64,000 bases of DNA, from contig PHCE01000002.1 in the NCBI GenBank assembly GCA_002840765.1, positions 248,001-312,000 on the forward strand. Reading direction: 5' to 3'. Source of the DNA: Betaproteobacteria bacterium HGW-Betaproteobacteria-7 (GTDB lineage Bacteria; Pseudomonadota; Gammaproteobacteria; Burkholderiales; Rhodocyclaceae). This document shows, piece after piece, positions 33,487 to 43,142 of the stretch; position 1 is the stretch's first letter; every line of letters begins with the position of its first letter. Below the pieces are notes generated by a model, which saw only the letters and a list, made by a program, of their open reading frames with translations, made no database searches and was not told the origin of the DNA. Position numbers and translations under genes: made by a program.

Positions 33487-35277
33487 TCAGCGGACCTTGA
33501 CCGACGTCATTTCCTGGCCGTCCGGGCTCATCACGTGCGTCGAGCAGGCCAGGCAGGGATCGAAGGAATGCAGGGTGCGCAGGATTTCCAGCGGTTCGTC
33601 AGCCTTGGCCACCGGGGTGTCCATCAAGGCCGCTTCGAAAGCGCCGATCTGCCCCCGCTCGTCACGCGGGCCACCGTTCCAGGTGGTGGGGACGACGCAC
33701 TGGTAGTTGTCGATCTTGGTGTCCTTGATCTTGATCCAGTGGCCGAGCGCGCCCCGCGGGGCTTCGGTGAAGCCGGCGCCCTGGGCATCCTTCGGCCAGG
33801 TGCTCGGTTCCCACTTCTCGATGTTGGCCGTATTGAGGTCGCCAGCCTTCAGGTTGGCCATCAGCTTGTCGAAGAAATACGACTGCTTGTGCGCCGCCCA
33901 CTGGCATTCCAGACCGCGTGCCGCAGTGCGGCCGAGGGTGGAGAACAGGGCCTGGACCGGAACGTCGAGTTCCTTGAGCAAGGCATCGACCGGCCCCTTG
34001 AACTCCGGGTTGCCCTGGGCGTAGCCGATGATGTAGCGGGCCAGCGGCCCGACTTCCATGGCATGGCCGCGCCAGCGCGGGGCCTTGATCCAGGAGTACT
34101 TGGCGCCTTCGTCGAGTTCCTTGATGTTGGTCTTGGTGCCCTTGGTGTTGGGGCCGAGAACGAAGTTCGGCTCGGTGACGCCGTCGAAGGGATGCAGGCC
34201 CTTGTTGTCGTCCGGGTACTTGTACCAGGAGTGGGCGACGAATTCCTGGATCTGCTCGGGATCCTTGAGATCGATCTCATGCACCTTGGACAGGTCGCCG
34301 TTGATGATGGCACCGCGCGGCAGCAACAGGTTGCCGGCCGAGTAGTCGTTGGCCTTGTCGGGAATGTCGCCGTAGGACATGACGTTCTTCGACGACAGAC
34401 CGCCGCCGTAGAGCCAGCCCTTGTAAAACTTGGCGATGGCGATCAGGTCGGGGATGTAGACCTGCTCAACGAACTCGATGCAGCGGTCGATGATGCTCTT
34501 GACCAGGTTCAGCCGCTCCATGTTCACCGCGCCGACCGCCCCCGCGCCTTCGAGGTTGATGGCACAGGGCACGCCGCCGACCAGCCAGTTCGGGTGCGGG
34601 TTCTTGCCGCCGAAGATGGTATGGACCTTGACGATTTCCTTCTGGAAATCGAGGGCTTCCAGATAGTGGGCGACGGCCATCAGGTTGGCTTCCGGCGGCA
34701 GCTTGTAGGCCGGGCTGCCCCAGTAGCCGTTCATGAAGGGGCCGAGCTGTCCCGATTCGACGAACTTCTTCAGGCGGTTCTGGATGTCGCGGAAGTAGCC
34801 GGGCGAAGACAGCGGCCACGAGGAAATGCTCTGCGCCAGCGCCGAGGTCGCCTTCGGATCGGCCTTCAGCGCCGAGACAACATCGACCCAGTCGAGCGCA
34901 TGCAGGTGGTAGAAGTGCACCAGATGGTCATGCACCTGCAGGTTCAGCTGCATGATGTTGCGGATGCTGTTGGCGTTCTCGGGAATCTGGATCTTCAGCG
35001 CATCTTCGACGGCGCGCACCGAAGTCAGCGCATGGGTGCCGGTACAAACGCCGCAGATGCGCTCGGTGAAAGCCCAGGCGTCGCGCGGATCGCGGCCCTT
35101 GAGGATGACTTCCAGGCCGCGCCACATGGTGCCGGTGGACACGGCGTTGCGAATGACGTTGTTGCTGTCGAGATTGACCTCGACGCGCAGATGACCCTCG
35201 ATGCGGCAGACCGGGTCGACGACGACGCGCTTGCCGGTGTTGTCGAGCTTGAAGCCTTGTGTTTCGTAGCTGCCCAT
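33487..35277 (-). CDS. hupL: O2-tolerant (group 1d) uptake [NiFe] hydrogenase large subunit
   Basis: Catalytic subunit of 596 residues. Nickel-iron cysteines are [10 protein letters not shown] and DPCLACSTH; a 15-residue tail (VMSPDGQEM to the end) is cleaved by HupD. Standard gas-channel residues Val and Leu (CGVC, HFYHL) are present. The start MGSYETQGF at 35277 follows the hupS stop by one base; an in-frame ATG eight codons earlier overlaps hupS. The protein is exported together with HupS. Confidence 0.96.
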   Translation of the reverse strand: MGSYETQGFKLDNTGKRVVVDPVCRIEGHLRVEVNLDSNNVIRNAVSTGTMWRGLEVILKGRDPRDAWAFTERICGVCTGTHALTSVRAVEDALKIQIPENANSIRNIMQLNLQVHDHLVHFYHLHALDWVDVVSALKADPKATSALAQSISSWPLSSPGYFRDIQNRLKKFVESGQLGPFMNGYWGSPAYKLPPEANLMAVAHYLEALDFQKEIVKVHTIFGGKNPHPNWLVGGVPCAINLEGAGAVGAVNMERLNLVKSIIDRCIEFVEQVYIPDLIAIAKFYKGWLYGGGLSSKNVMSYGDIPDKANDYSAGNLLLPRGAIINGDLSKVHEIDLKDPEQIQEFVAHSWYKYPDDNKGLHPFDGVTEPNFVLGPNTKGTKTNIKELDEGAKYSWIKAPRWRGHAMEVGPLARYIIGYAQGNPEFKGPVDALLKELDVPVQALFSTLGRTAARGLECQWAAHKQSYFFDKLMANLKAGDLNTANIEKWEPSTWPKDAQGAGFTEAPRGALGHWIKIKDTKIDNYQCVVPTTWNGGPRDERGQIGAFEAALMDTPVAKADEPLEILRTLHSFDPCLACSTHVMSPDGQEMTSVKVR

Positions 35278-35278
35278 C

Positions 35279-36379
35279 TCAGTTCTCCCCCTGCTTGTCA
35301 TTGCTGTTGGCCGATTCGCCGGCCTTCTGCCGGGCGCGCGCCAGTGCCGTCACCGCGGCGTGGGCGGCGATCGCCGCACCGACGGTGCCGGCGGCAGCCA
35401 GACCGACCGTATCGGCATTCGATTCGACGCCGAACTGCTTGATGTCGGTGACGCGGTCGTAGAAGCTGCCCTTGTCCCAGAACCCCTCCTCGGAACAGCC
35501 GATGCAGCCGTGGCCGGACTGCACTGGCCAGCTGACGCCGCCATTCCAGCGCATCGACGAGCAGGCGTTGTAGGTGGTCGGACCCTTGCAGCCCATCTTG
35601 TACAGGCAGTAGCCCTTGCGCGAACCTTCGTCGTCCCAGGCTTCGGCAAACTGACCGGCATCGAAGTGGCCGCGCCGGTAGCACTTGTCGTGGATGCGCT
35701 GGCCATAGAACATTTTCGGCCGGCCCTGGCGGTCAAGCTCGGGAATGCGGTCGAAGGTCAGCATGTAGGTAACGACGCCGGTCATCACCTCGGCGATCGG
35801 CGGGCAGCCCGGGACGTTGATGATCGGCTTGCCGGTGATCACCTTGTGCACCGGCGTCGCCCGCGTCGGATTCGGTTTGGCCGCCTGGACGCAACCGTAG
35901 GAGGCACAGGCGCCCCAGGAAATGATCGCCTTGGCGTCGGCGCAGGTTTCGCGCAGCTTCTCGACGAAGGGACGGCCGCCCTGGATGCAGAACATGCCGT
36001 CCTCGTTGAGCGGCGGGTTGCCCTCGACGGCAACGATGTACTGGCCCTTGTACTTCTTCTTGACCTCGTCGAGGATCGCCTCGGCCTGATGGCCGGCAGC
36101 GGCCATCAGGGTGTCGTCGTAATCGAGCGAGAGCATGGAGAGCACGACGTCCTTGGTCAGCGGGTGCGCCGAGCGGATGAAGGATTCGGAGCAGCAGGTG
36201 CATTCCAGGCCGTGCAACCAGAGCACCGGCGTTCGCGGCTTGGTTTCCATGGCATGGGCGATGCGCGGTGCGGCAGCACTGCCCAGGCCGAGCGAGGTCG
36301 CCGTCAGGCTGCAGAACTTGAGGAAGCTGCGCCGGGTGATCCCCTGGCGGCGCAGCACTTCGTAGAAAGTTTCGGTCAC
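35279..36379 (-). CDS. hupS: O2-tolerant (group 1d) uptake [NiFe] hydrogenase small subunit
   Basis: A 366-residue small subunit with Tat leader (TRRSFLKF) and C-terminal membrane helix. The proximal cluster has six cysteines: LECTCCSE (precursor Cys60, 62, 63, equal to mature 17, 19, 20) and WGACASYGC (mature 115 and 120), plus GCPP. Extra cysteines 19 and 120 are the established mark of O2-tolerant membrane hydrogenases. I prefer the GTG start at 36379, with AGGGGA six bases before it and the family beginning [12 protein letters not shown], to the ATG at 36406, which would sit almost at the predicted transcription start. Confidence 0.95.
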   Translation of the reverse strand: MTETFYEVLRRQGITRRSFLKFCSLTATSLGLGSAAAPRIAHAMETKPRTPVLWLHGLECTCCSESFIRSAHPLTKDVVLSMLSLDYDDTLMAAAGHQAEAILDEVKKKYKGQYIVAVEGNPPLNEDGMFCIQGGRPFVEKLRETCADAKAIISWGACASYGCVQAAKPNPTRATPVHKVITGKPIINVPGCPPIAEVMTGVVTYMLTFDRIPELDRQGRPKMFYGQRIHDKCYRRGHFDAGQFAEAWDDEGSRKGYCLYKMGCKGPTTYNACSSMRWNGGVSWPVQSGHGCIGCSEEGFWDKGSFYDRVTDIKQFGVESNADTVGLAAAGTVGAAIAAHAAVTALARARQKAGESANSNDKQGEN

Positions 36380-36423
36380 GTTCGGTCCCCTGTTGTGGTG
36401 TTGCAATGTTTGCTGCCTTCAAC

Positions 36424-36438
36424 GCAAGGCCCATGCCA
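36424..36438 (-). promoter_or_regulatory. sigma-54 promoter of the hup operon
   Basis: On the minus strand TGGCATGGGCCTTGC fits the -24/-12 consensus TGGCAYG-N4-TTGC fully. Transcription would start near 36412, about 33 bases before the chosen GTG of hupS. Together with the similar element at 25110 it explains coordinated control by the NtrC-family regulator HoxA. Confidence 0.82.
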
Positions 36439-36632
36439 CCGCCGGAAAATCGCTTTTTCTCCATACGAATCAAGACCATGAAAAGACAACACCGGCGACA
36501 CCGGGAACCGGCCCAGCATTCCATATGGTCACTTAAATCCCAGAGTGGAAAGCAGCTTTTCACCTAGCCCCCGACCGCCGGATTGACGCCAATCAAGCGA
36601 CGGCACGCTGCCCAGGCTCTACAATCCGCAGC

Positions 36633-39600
36633 ATGAAAGCTCTGCGCATCGCCGATCTCATCAGCCCTCAGGACGGCCAGCTACCCCCTTCGGCCACCCT
36701 GGCCGAGGCGGCAACCCTGATCATCGACAACGGTGGCTCATCAGTAGTCGTCGTCGACGACGGACGCATCGCCGGCATCGTCACCGAAGGCGACCTGCTG
36801 CACGCGCTGCGCGAACGCCGCAACCTGCAGCAACCCCTGGCGACGGCGATGACCAGCCCGGTACTCAGCGTGCCGGCCGCCACCGATTTCCGCGCCGCCT
36901 TCCGCCTGCTGGTGGAACGGGGCCTGCGCCATCTCGTCGTCACCGACGACGACGGCCGGCCGCTCGGCGTCGCCAGCGAATCGAGCATTCGCGAACGTCT
37001 GGGCACCGATTTCTTCCGCCACCTGAGCGATGTCGAATCGCTGATGGACCGGCTGTTTCCCCGCCTGCCGCCGACAGCCGGCCTTGATGAGGCGCTGACT
37101 GTCATGCAGGCGTCGCGTGCCAGTTGCACGGTAGTCGTCCATGGTCGGCAGCCACTCGGCATCCTGACCGCTCACGACGTCGTCCGCCTCTTTCTCGCTT
37201 CCGGCAACAATCCGCCGCTCAAGGATGTCATGACGACGCCGGTGATCACCATCGCCGAGGACCGGCCACTGGCCGAGGCTGCTGCGCTGATGGCCGAGCG
37301 GCGGATTCGTCATCTGGTCGTTGTCGATGCCGCCGGCAATGCCAGCGGCCTGCTCTCCGAGCACGCCCTGCTGCGCCCGCTGGAACTCGACTGGGTAGAC
37401 GAGCTGATCGATGAACAGCGCCAGCTCACCCGTTCGCGCGACACTGCCCTGCAGCACAACGCCCTGGCTGCCCGTTACCAGCGCGCCCTGCTCGACAATT
37501 TCCCGTTTCCAGTCTGGCTGAAGGACACCGAGTCGCGCTTCCTGGCCGCCAACCGGATGCTGGCCGAAGCACTCGGCGCCGACTCGGCCGAGGCGCTGAT
37601 CGGCAAATCCGATTATGACTTTTCGCCACGCGAACTAGCCGAGCACTACCGGCAAATCGACCGCGAAGTCATGGCTGACCGCCAACCACAGATGGTCATC
37701 GAACCGGTCTGGCTCAACCGGCGCAATGTCTGGCACGAGACCTACAAGGCACCGGTAGTCGACGCCGCCGGTAAATTGCTCGGCACCGTTGGCTTCGCCC
37801 GCGATGTGTCGCGCAACAAGCGCGCCGAGGAGGGCATGCTGCTGCGCAACGCGGCCCTCGCGGGACTGGCACGTGGCGAACCGATCACCGGCGTACTGGA
37901 ACTGCTGGCCTTGTCGCTGGAAGCCGAATTGCCCGGCTGGCGCTGCGCCATCCTGCTCGCCGACACAGCGGGCCGGCTGCTCCACTGCGTCGCCGCACCC
38001 AGCCTGCCGGAAGCCTGGCAGAGCGCGCTCGCCAGCATCGCCATCGCGATTGATGGACTGCCCTGCAGCCGGGCGGCCGCCCACCGCCAGCGGGTGATCA
38101 TCGATGACATCTTCACCGCTGATGTCCCCGCTACGCTGCTTGAGCTGGCCCGCCAGTCGGACTTCGCCGCCTGCGTTGCCGAGCCGCTGCTCGGTCCCGA
38201 CGGCAGCCTCTATGGCAGCTTCATCGCCTATCGCCAGAGCCCCGGCCGGCCCGCCGAAGATGACCTGGCACTGCTCTCCCAGCTCGGCCAGCTGACGGCG
38301 CTGGTCATCAGCCACCAGCGTACGGCCGAGCACCTGCGCGGCAGTCGCGATACTTTCCGCGGCATTTTCGACAGCGTCGCCGAAGCCCTGCTGGTACTCG
38401 GCGAGGATCGCCGCTTCCGCGATGCCAACCGCGGCGCCGAGGAGATCTCCGGGTATCCGCGGAACGAATTGATCGGCAGTCGCTACGACAATTTCGGCAT
38501 GCCCGGACTGAATGACCAAGCGACCATCGAGCAGCACATCACCGCAGCCTTCACCGGTCAGCCGCAAGTATTTGAGTACTGGACACGCAGCGCCGCCGGT
38601 CGTGTTTTCCCGACCGAGGTTCGCCTGCAGCCAGGCAGCTACTTCGGCCAGAAAATCCTGATTGCCGCTGTCAGCGATATCACCGAGCGCAAGAATGCCG
38701 GTCTGCGCCTGGAAATCGAACATGACCTGGCCAGCACGCTGGCCACCGGCGGCGACCGCGAGGCCGTGCTCGCCGCCATCCTGCGCGCCGGTCTGCGCTT
38801 CCATGAATTCGATGCCGGCGCGCTCTACTGGCGACAGGCGGACGGCAGCTACCGCCTGCAAAGCCATGCCGGTCTGTCACCGACCTGCCCGGAAGCCATC
38901 GGCCATTACCCAGCCGGCAGCGTGATGGCCAGCCTGGCGGCCGGCAACGAAACCGTCTGCAATTGCCAGGCGGCCTGCGGCGAGTGCACGGACAACCGTC
39001 TGCTCGACGAGCCGGCGCTGCAGCGCGAAGGACTGCGTTGCCTGGCCCTGCTGTCGATCCGGGTCAGCGGCCAGACAGAGGTCTGCCTGTTGCTCGGCAG
39101 CCGCCATTCGACGCAAATCCCGACGGCCACCCTGGCCACCCTGGAAGCCCTGCGCGGCTACTTCGGCGACAGTCTGCACCGCCTGCAGATCCAGGAGGAG
39201 ACCCGCCGCCAGCAACAGAACCTGGCTGGCCTGTTCGACAGCCTGAACGACATGATCTTCATCGTTGATGGTGGCGGACAGATCGTCCACCACAACCGGG
39301 CTGCCGGCGCGATGCTCGGTCACACCGAAACATCTCTGCGCGGCTTGCCGGTCGCCAGCATTCTCAGCGAAGCCTATCGCAACGAAGCAGCGCGGGCGGT
39401 CGCTGCCATCGGCAGCCCTTACACCGGGCGCGGCACGGGACCACTGCTGCGCGCCGACGGTAGCCAGCTGATGGTTGACGGTCGCGTCGTCAATGGCCAC
39501 TGGAACGAGCAGCCGGTGCTGATCGGCATTGCCCAGGACATCTCCGCCCGCCTGATCGCCGAGGAACGGCAGAAGCTGGCGGCTAGCGTCTTCGAACATG

Positions 39601-41624
39601 CTCACGAAGGCATCATGATCACCGACCCGGCCGGCCACATCGTCGAGGTTAACGCGACGTTCAGCGAGCTGACCGGCTATACCCGTGCCGAGGCCATCGG
39701 CCACAACGCCGATCTGCTCAAGTCTGGCCATCACGACGCCGCCTTTTACAATGACATGTGGCAGACCATCCACCGCGAAGGGTACTGGCGGGGCGAGGTG
39801 TGGAACCGCAAGAAAACCGGCGAGGTCTTCGTCGAACTGCTGACCATTTCGACGGTACGCAATCGCCAGGGCGAAATCTCCCACTTCGTCGGCATCTTCT
39901 CCGACATCACCTTGATCAAGGAACACCAGAAGCGCCTCGAACACCTGGCCCATTTCGACGCCCTGACCCAGCTGCCCAACCGCATGCTGCTCGCCGATCG
40001 CATGCAACTGGCGATGGCGCAAAGTGAGCGCAGCGGCAAGATACTGGCCGTCTGCTACCTCGACCTCGACGGCTTCAAGCCGGTCAACGACCTGTACGGC
40101 CATGCCGTCGGCGACCGCCTGCTGATCGAGGTCGGCCAGCGTCTGCGCAGCTGCGTCCGCGGCGGCGACACGGTGTCCCGCCTGGGTGGCGACGAATTCG
40201 TGCTGCTCTTCGCCGATCTCGACAGCGAACGCGAAGCCGATCATGCCGTCGGCCGCGTCATCTCGACGCTGACCCATCCCTTCCAGATCGCCAGCCACGC
40301 CATCCAGATATCGGCCAGCATCGGCGTCACCCTCTTCCCGCAGGACGGCGCCGACTCCGATGCCCTGCTGCGCCATGCCGACCAGGCGATGTACACGGCC
40401 AAGCAGGCCGGCCGCAACCGCTTCCACCTGTTCGATCCGGAAAACGACCGGCGAGCCCGTGCCCGTCATGAAGAAATCGCCCGCATCCGCGAGGGCTTGC
40501 ACCGCGGCGAGTTCGCCCTGCACTACCAGCCGAAGGTCAACATGCGGCGCGGCAACGTGGTCGGCGCCGAGGCACTGATCCGCTGGCAGCACCCGGAACT
40601 CGGCCTGCTCCTGCCGGGTGAATTCCTGCCCGCTATCGAAGGCACCGAACTGGCCAGCGAACTTGGCAACTGGGTGCTATGCCAGGCCCTGGACCAGCTC
40701 GCCACCTGGGTGGCAGCCGGTCTGCAGCTGCCAGTAAGTATCAATATTGCCGGCGAACACCTGCAACAACCCGATTTCGTCGACCGCCTGGCCGAGGCGT
40801 TGGCCGCCCGGCCCACGGTTCCGCCGGTCCTGCTCGAACTGGAAATTCTGGAAACCGCCGCCCTCGAAGACATCAGCAGGATCGCCGAGCTGTTCACCGC
40901 CTGCCGCCAACTCGGCGTCCGTTTCGCCCTCGACGATTTCGGCACCGGCTACTCGTCACTCACCTATTTCCGCCGCTTGCCGGCCGAAGTGCTGAAGATC
41001 GACCAGTCCTTCATCCGCGACATGCTCGATGACCCGGAAGATCTGGCCATCGTCGAGGGGGTCATCGGCCTGACCCAGGCATTCCACCGGCAGGTGATTG
41101 CCGAGGGCGTCGAATCCGTCGAGCACGGCCTGATCCTGCTGCTGCTTGGCTGCGACGAAGCACAGGGCTTCGGCATCGCGCGCCCGATGCCAGCGGCCGA
41201 ACTGCCCAGCTGGGTGGACAACTTCCGCCCGGACGAACTGTGGAGTTCGGCGGCGGCCTTCCGCTGGTCGCGCGAAGATCTGCCGATGCTGATCGCCGAA
41301 GCCGAGCACCGGCGCTGGAAAAAGAATCTCTTTGCCTGGCTCGATGGCAGCAACGAACAACCGGTGGGCGTCACGCCCCACGACTGTCGCTTCGGACGCT
41401 GGTATCACAGCCCGTTCAGCCAGCGCTATGCCGGTCTCGACGGTTTTGCCGAGCTGGCCGCCAGCCACGATCGCGTACACACCATCGGCCGGCAACTGCT
41501 GGCAGCGGGGCGCTCACTGCCCGCGGCCGAATTGCAGGCCTTGCGCCAGGCGCTGGAAAATGCCAGCAGCGAACTGGCGGCGCACCTGCAGCAGGTGCAG
41601 GCGGAAATACTGATCGGGGCTTGA
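36633..41624 (+). CDS. giant CBS-PAS-GAF-GGDEF-EAL-CZB signalling protein (c-di-GMP turnover)
   Basis: A 1663-residue cytoplasmic protein with no clear membrane segment. Order read from sequence: four CBS repeats (about 1-250), PAS (285-400), GAF-like (405-560), PAS (573-690), GAF-like with a Cys cluster CNCQAACGEC (705-860), PAS (865-985), PAS (985-1105), GGDEF (1105-1265), EAL (1285-1530) and a CZB-type zinc domain (1545-1655, PHDCRFGRWY with flanking His). The diguanylate cyclase motif GGDEF (1185-1189), an RGGD inhibitory site just before it and the phosphodiesterase motif EALIRW (1313) are intact, so it may make or degrade c-di-GMP. CBS usually binds adenine nucleotides, and CZB senses zinc or oxidants. 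It is divergent from hupS across 250 bases; any link to H2 metabolism is inference. Confidence 0.9.
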   Translation: MKALRIADLISPQDGQLPPSATLAEAATLIIDNGGSSVVVVDDGRIAGIVTEGDLLHALRERRNLQQPLATAMTSPVLSVPAATDFRAAFRLLVERGLRHLVVTDDDGRPLGVASESSIRERLGTDFFRHLSDVESLMDRLFPRLPPTAGLDEALTVMQASRASCTVVVHGRQPLGILTAHDVVRLFLASGNNPPLKDVMTTPVITIAEDRPLAEAAALMAERRIRHLVVVDAAGNASGLLSEHALLRPLELDWVDELIDEQRQLTRSRDTALQHNALAARYQRALLDNFPFPVWLKDTESRFLAANRMLAEALGADSAEALIGKSDYDFSPRELAEHYRQIDREVMADRQPQMVIEPVWLNRRNVWHETYKAPVVDAAGKLLGTVGFARDVSRNKRAEEGMLLRNAALAGLARGEPITGVLELLALSLEAELPGWRCAILLADTAGRLLHCVAAPSLPEAWQSALASIAIAIDGLPCSRAAAHRQRVIIDDIFTADVPATLLELARQSDFAACVAEPLLGPDGSLYGSFIAYRQSPGRPAEDDLALLSQLGQLTALVISHQRTAEHLRGSRDTFRGIFDSVAEALLVLGEDRRFRDANRGAEEISGYPRNELIGSRYDNFGMPGLNDQATIEQHITAAFTGQPQVFEYWTRSAAGRVFPTEVRLQPGSYFGQKILIAAVSDITERKNAGLRLEIEHDLASTLATGGDREAVLAAILRAGLRFHEFDAGALYWRQADGSYRLQSHAGLSPTCPEAIGHYPAGSVMASLAAGNETVCNCQAACGECTDNRLLDEPALQREGLRCLALLSIRVSGQTEVCLLLGSRHSTQIPTATLATLEALRGYFGDSLHRLQIQEETRRQQQNLAGLFDSLNDMIFIVDGGGQIVHHNRAAGAMLGHTETSLRGLPVASILSEAYRNEAARAVAAIGSPYTGRGTGPLLRADGSQLMVDGRVVNGHWNEQPVLIGIAQDISARLIAEERQKLAASVFEHAHEGIMITDPAGHIVEVNATFSELTGYTRAEAIGHNADLLKSGHHDAAFYNDMWQTIHREGYWRGEVWNRKKTGEVFVELLTISTVRNRQGEISHFVGIFSDITLIKEHQKRLEHLAHFDALTQLPNRMLLADRMQLAMAQSERSGKILAVCYLDLDGFKPVNDLYGHAVGDRLLIEVGQRLRSCVRGGDTVSRLGGDEFVLLFADLDSEREADHAVGRVISTLTHPFQIASHAIQISASIGVTLFPQDGADSDALLRHADQAMYTAKQAGRNRFHLFDPENDRRARARHEEIARIREGLHRGEFALHYQPKVNMRRGNVVGAEALIRWQHPELGLLLPGEFLPAIEGTELASELGNWVLCQALDQLATWVAAGLQLPVSINIAGEHLQQPDFVDRLAEALAARPTVPPVLLELEILETAALEDISRIAELFTACRQLGVRFALDDFGTGYSSLTYFRRLPAEVLKIDQSFIRDMLDDPEDLAIVEGVIGLTQAFHRQVIAEGVESVEHGLILLLLGCDEAQGFGIARPMPAAELPSWVDNFRPDELWSSAAAFRWSREDLPMLIAEAEHRRWKKNLFAWLDGSNEQPVGVTPHDCRFGRWYHSPFSQRYAGLDGFAELAASHDRVHTIGRQLLAAGRSLPAAELQALRQALENASSELAAHLQQVQAEILIGA

Positions 41625-41774
41625 AGCCTATTCGACCAGGCGGGAAGCAGGGTTGTTGAGGGCGCTCGGCAACGCGGCTGAAATTGCCTTCCTGGGATAA
41701 CGCGACCGGCGACCAGCCGAACTTCGCGCAGCCGATCCTGCCACCTTCGACCGACCACGCTCCAGCGTCAGCTA

Positions 41775-42530
41775 TCACTCCAGCCGGATCACCGGCAGTT
41801 GCAAAGTCACGCACAGGCCGCCAGCGGCATCATTGGTCGCCGAACGGCTACCGACAATTCGATCCGGGCACCGCCCCCCATGGCTTCGAAGCGTGCATCG
41901 CCGACGATTTCGGCGAGCAGTTCACCCAGATTGACGCACTCCTCATCCTTTGCCGGCAGATCGGACTGCAGGCGCGAAAGCGCCAGCGTCTCGCCGAGCG
42001 TCTTGTCCAGCCGATCGATCTCGTAGGCAATCCGCGCGAACATCTCGTCGACTTTCGCCGGCTGTTGGCGAGCCAGTTCGAGCGCAATCTGCATGCGCGC
42101 CAATGGCGAGCGCAATTCATGCGAAACGTCGTGCAACAGGCGGATCTTTTCTTCGATGACCCCTTGCAGGCGGCGTCATGTCGTCGAAATGGCGCCGCCT
42201 GCCGATTGCCGGCGACACACGCGTTGCCAGATCGCCCCCGGCAAAACGCCGATTGGCGTCATGCAGAATGCGGATCGACCGGTACAGATACCAAGCCAGG
42301 CGAACGGCAAAGAGGAAACTGACCAGGGCCATCGCTGCGGCCTGCACACGGGCGGATTCGGCATAGTGGTAGACATGCAGTTGTGGCGCCGTTGCCGGCA
42401 GAAACTGCAACGGGACGAACAACAGGTAAGCCGCGCCATCAGGCAATACCACCTGCCGGACGGCCAGATCTTCGATCTTGTCGGTCAGCAACCGCCGTGC
42501 CTGATCGCGTGCCGCCGGGGCACCGCTCGT
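41775..42530 (-). pseudogene. remnant of a histidine kinase gene, C-terminal half, broken
   Basis: Reading leftward there is a sensor tail (KIEDLAVRQVVLPDGAAYLLFV), a membrane helix (MALVSFLFAVRLAWYLYRSI) and a HAMP start (ANRRFAGGDLATRVSPAIG). The HAMP end is shortened and the frame shifts near 42180. The next frame continues GVIEEKIRLLHDVSHELRSP, a good HisKA box with the phospho-His, to ARIELSVAVRRP near 41840. Almost the whole ATPase domain is then missing, but another frame resumes with DAAGGLCVTLQLPVIRLE and a stop at 41775, which looks like the original C-terminus. At least one frameshift and two deletions make a working product unlikely. The bases 41625-41774 before it hold nothing recognisable. 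Confidence 0.7.
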
Positions 42531-42804
42531 CCCAGGATGTCCCGCCCCGCCTCCTCCCAGCCGCCTTTTCTGGAAGATATTCGTTTCCCTTTGGTTAGCG
42601 ATCGCCGCCATATCGCTCTGTGCCGACTGGGCCGTCAATCAGTTGTTTCAGGCCGAATTGCGCCAATCTCCCGATTTGTCGATCGGCTTTCGGGCCGAAC
42701 TGGCGACCAGTCTGGTGGCCAGCAGCCTGCGCCATGGGGGCATCGCGGAGGTGCGGCAACTGTTCGTCGACTGGGCGGGGCGCCGGGTGCGTCTGGCGAT
42801 TTAC
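42529..42804 (+). pseudogene. remnant of a histidine kinase gene, N-terminal half, inverted
   Basis: On the plus strand the frame through 42541 reads SRLFWKIFVSLWLAIAAISL, a first membrane helix, then a periplasmic sensor region (QAELRQSPDLSIGF, ATSLVASSLRHGG, VRQLFVDWAGRRVRLAIY). It has no usable start codon in that frame; a plausible ATG (42567 region upstream, in CAGGATGTCC) is in another frame. It ends where cytochrome-like sequence begins. It lacks exactly the second half that lies next to it on the opposite strand, so both may derive from one kinase gene. That is inference. Confidence 0.55.
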
Positions 42805-43014
42805 CGAAAGCTGCGGCAACTGCCACGAAGACAACCTGAAAAGCCACCGCGCCACCTACCACGGCCGGGTCGGGTCGCCTCGCTCGGCCATGCCTGCACC
42901 GCCAAGTGCTTCGATTGCCATGGCAGCCATGGCGTATTGAAGGGCGACAACCCGGATTCAACAATTCATCCGGACAACCAGCTGGAAACCTGCCAAACCT
43001 GCCATACCGACTAG
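42805..43014 (+). pseudogene. 3' fragment of a multihaem c-type cytochrome, frameshifted
   Basis: Three haem-binding CXXCH motifs remain: CGNCH (near 42821), CFDCH (near 42910) and CQTCH (near 43000), with SHRATYHGRV and GSHGVLKGDNPDSTIHPDNQ between them. This is the style of the C-terminal end of class III-like/NrfH-associated multihaem cytochromes. A tandem duplication of GGGTC at 42867-42876 shifts the frame between the first and second motif; removing one copy restores one continuous protein to the stop at 43012-43014. The 5' part of the gene is missing. Confidence 0.7.
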
Positions 43015-43099
43015 AAGCCGGGGATGCGAACCCGGCAACAGAAAACCCGGATGGCAACGGGTTCCCTGCAATGACCGGCAAACCAGTTTCTCGCTAATG

Positions 43100-43128
43100 G
43101 GGAGGAAGCGCTTCCTCCCTCTTTTTTT
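43100..43128 (+). terminator. intrinsic terminator after the cytochrome fragment
   Basis: Perfect inverted repeat GGGAGGAAGC/GCTTCCTCCC (43100-43109 and 43110-43119) followed by TC and seven T. It presumably ended the original cytochrome gene and now insulates the ccm operon. Confidence 0.85.
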
Positions 43129-43142
43129 GCCGATGCATTTGT

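Noticed and set aside
33463-35442. Very long open frames on the plus strand opposite hupL and other hydrogenase genes.
   Set aside because: They mirror GC-rich codon use of real minus-strand genes, contain no family motifs and lack ribosome sites.
36379-36406. ATG at 36406 as the start of hupS.
   Set aside because: It would lie within about six bases of the predicted sigma-54 transcription start. The GTG at 36379 has a good ribosome site and gives the usual family N-terminus.
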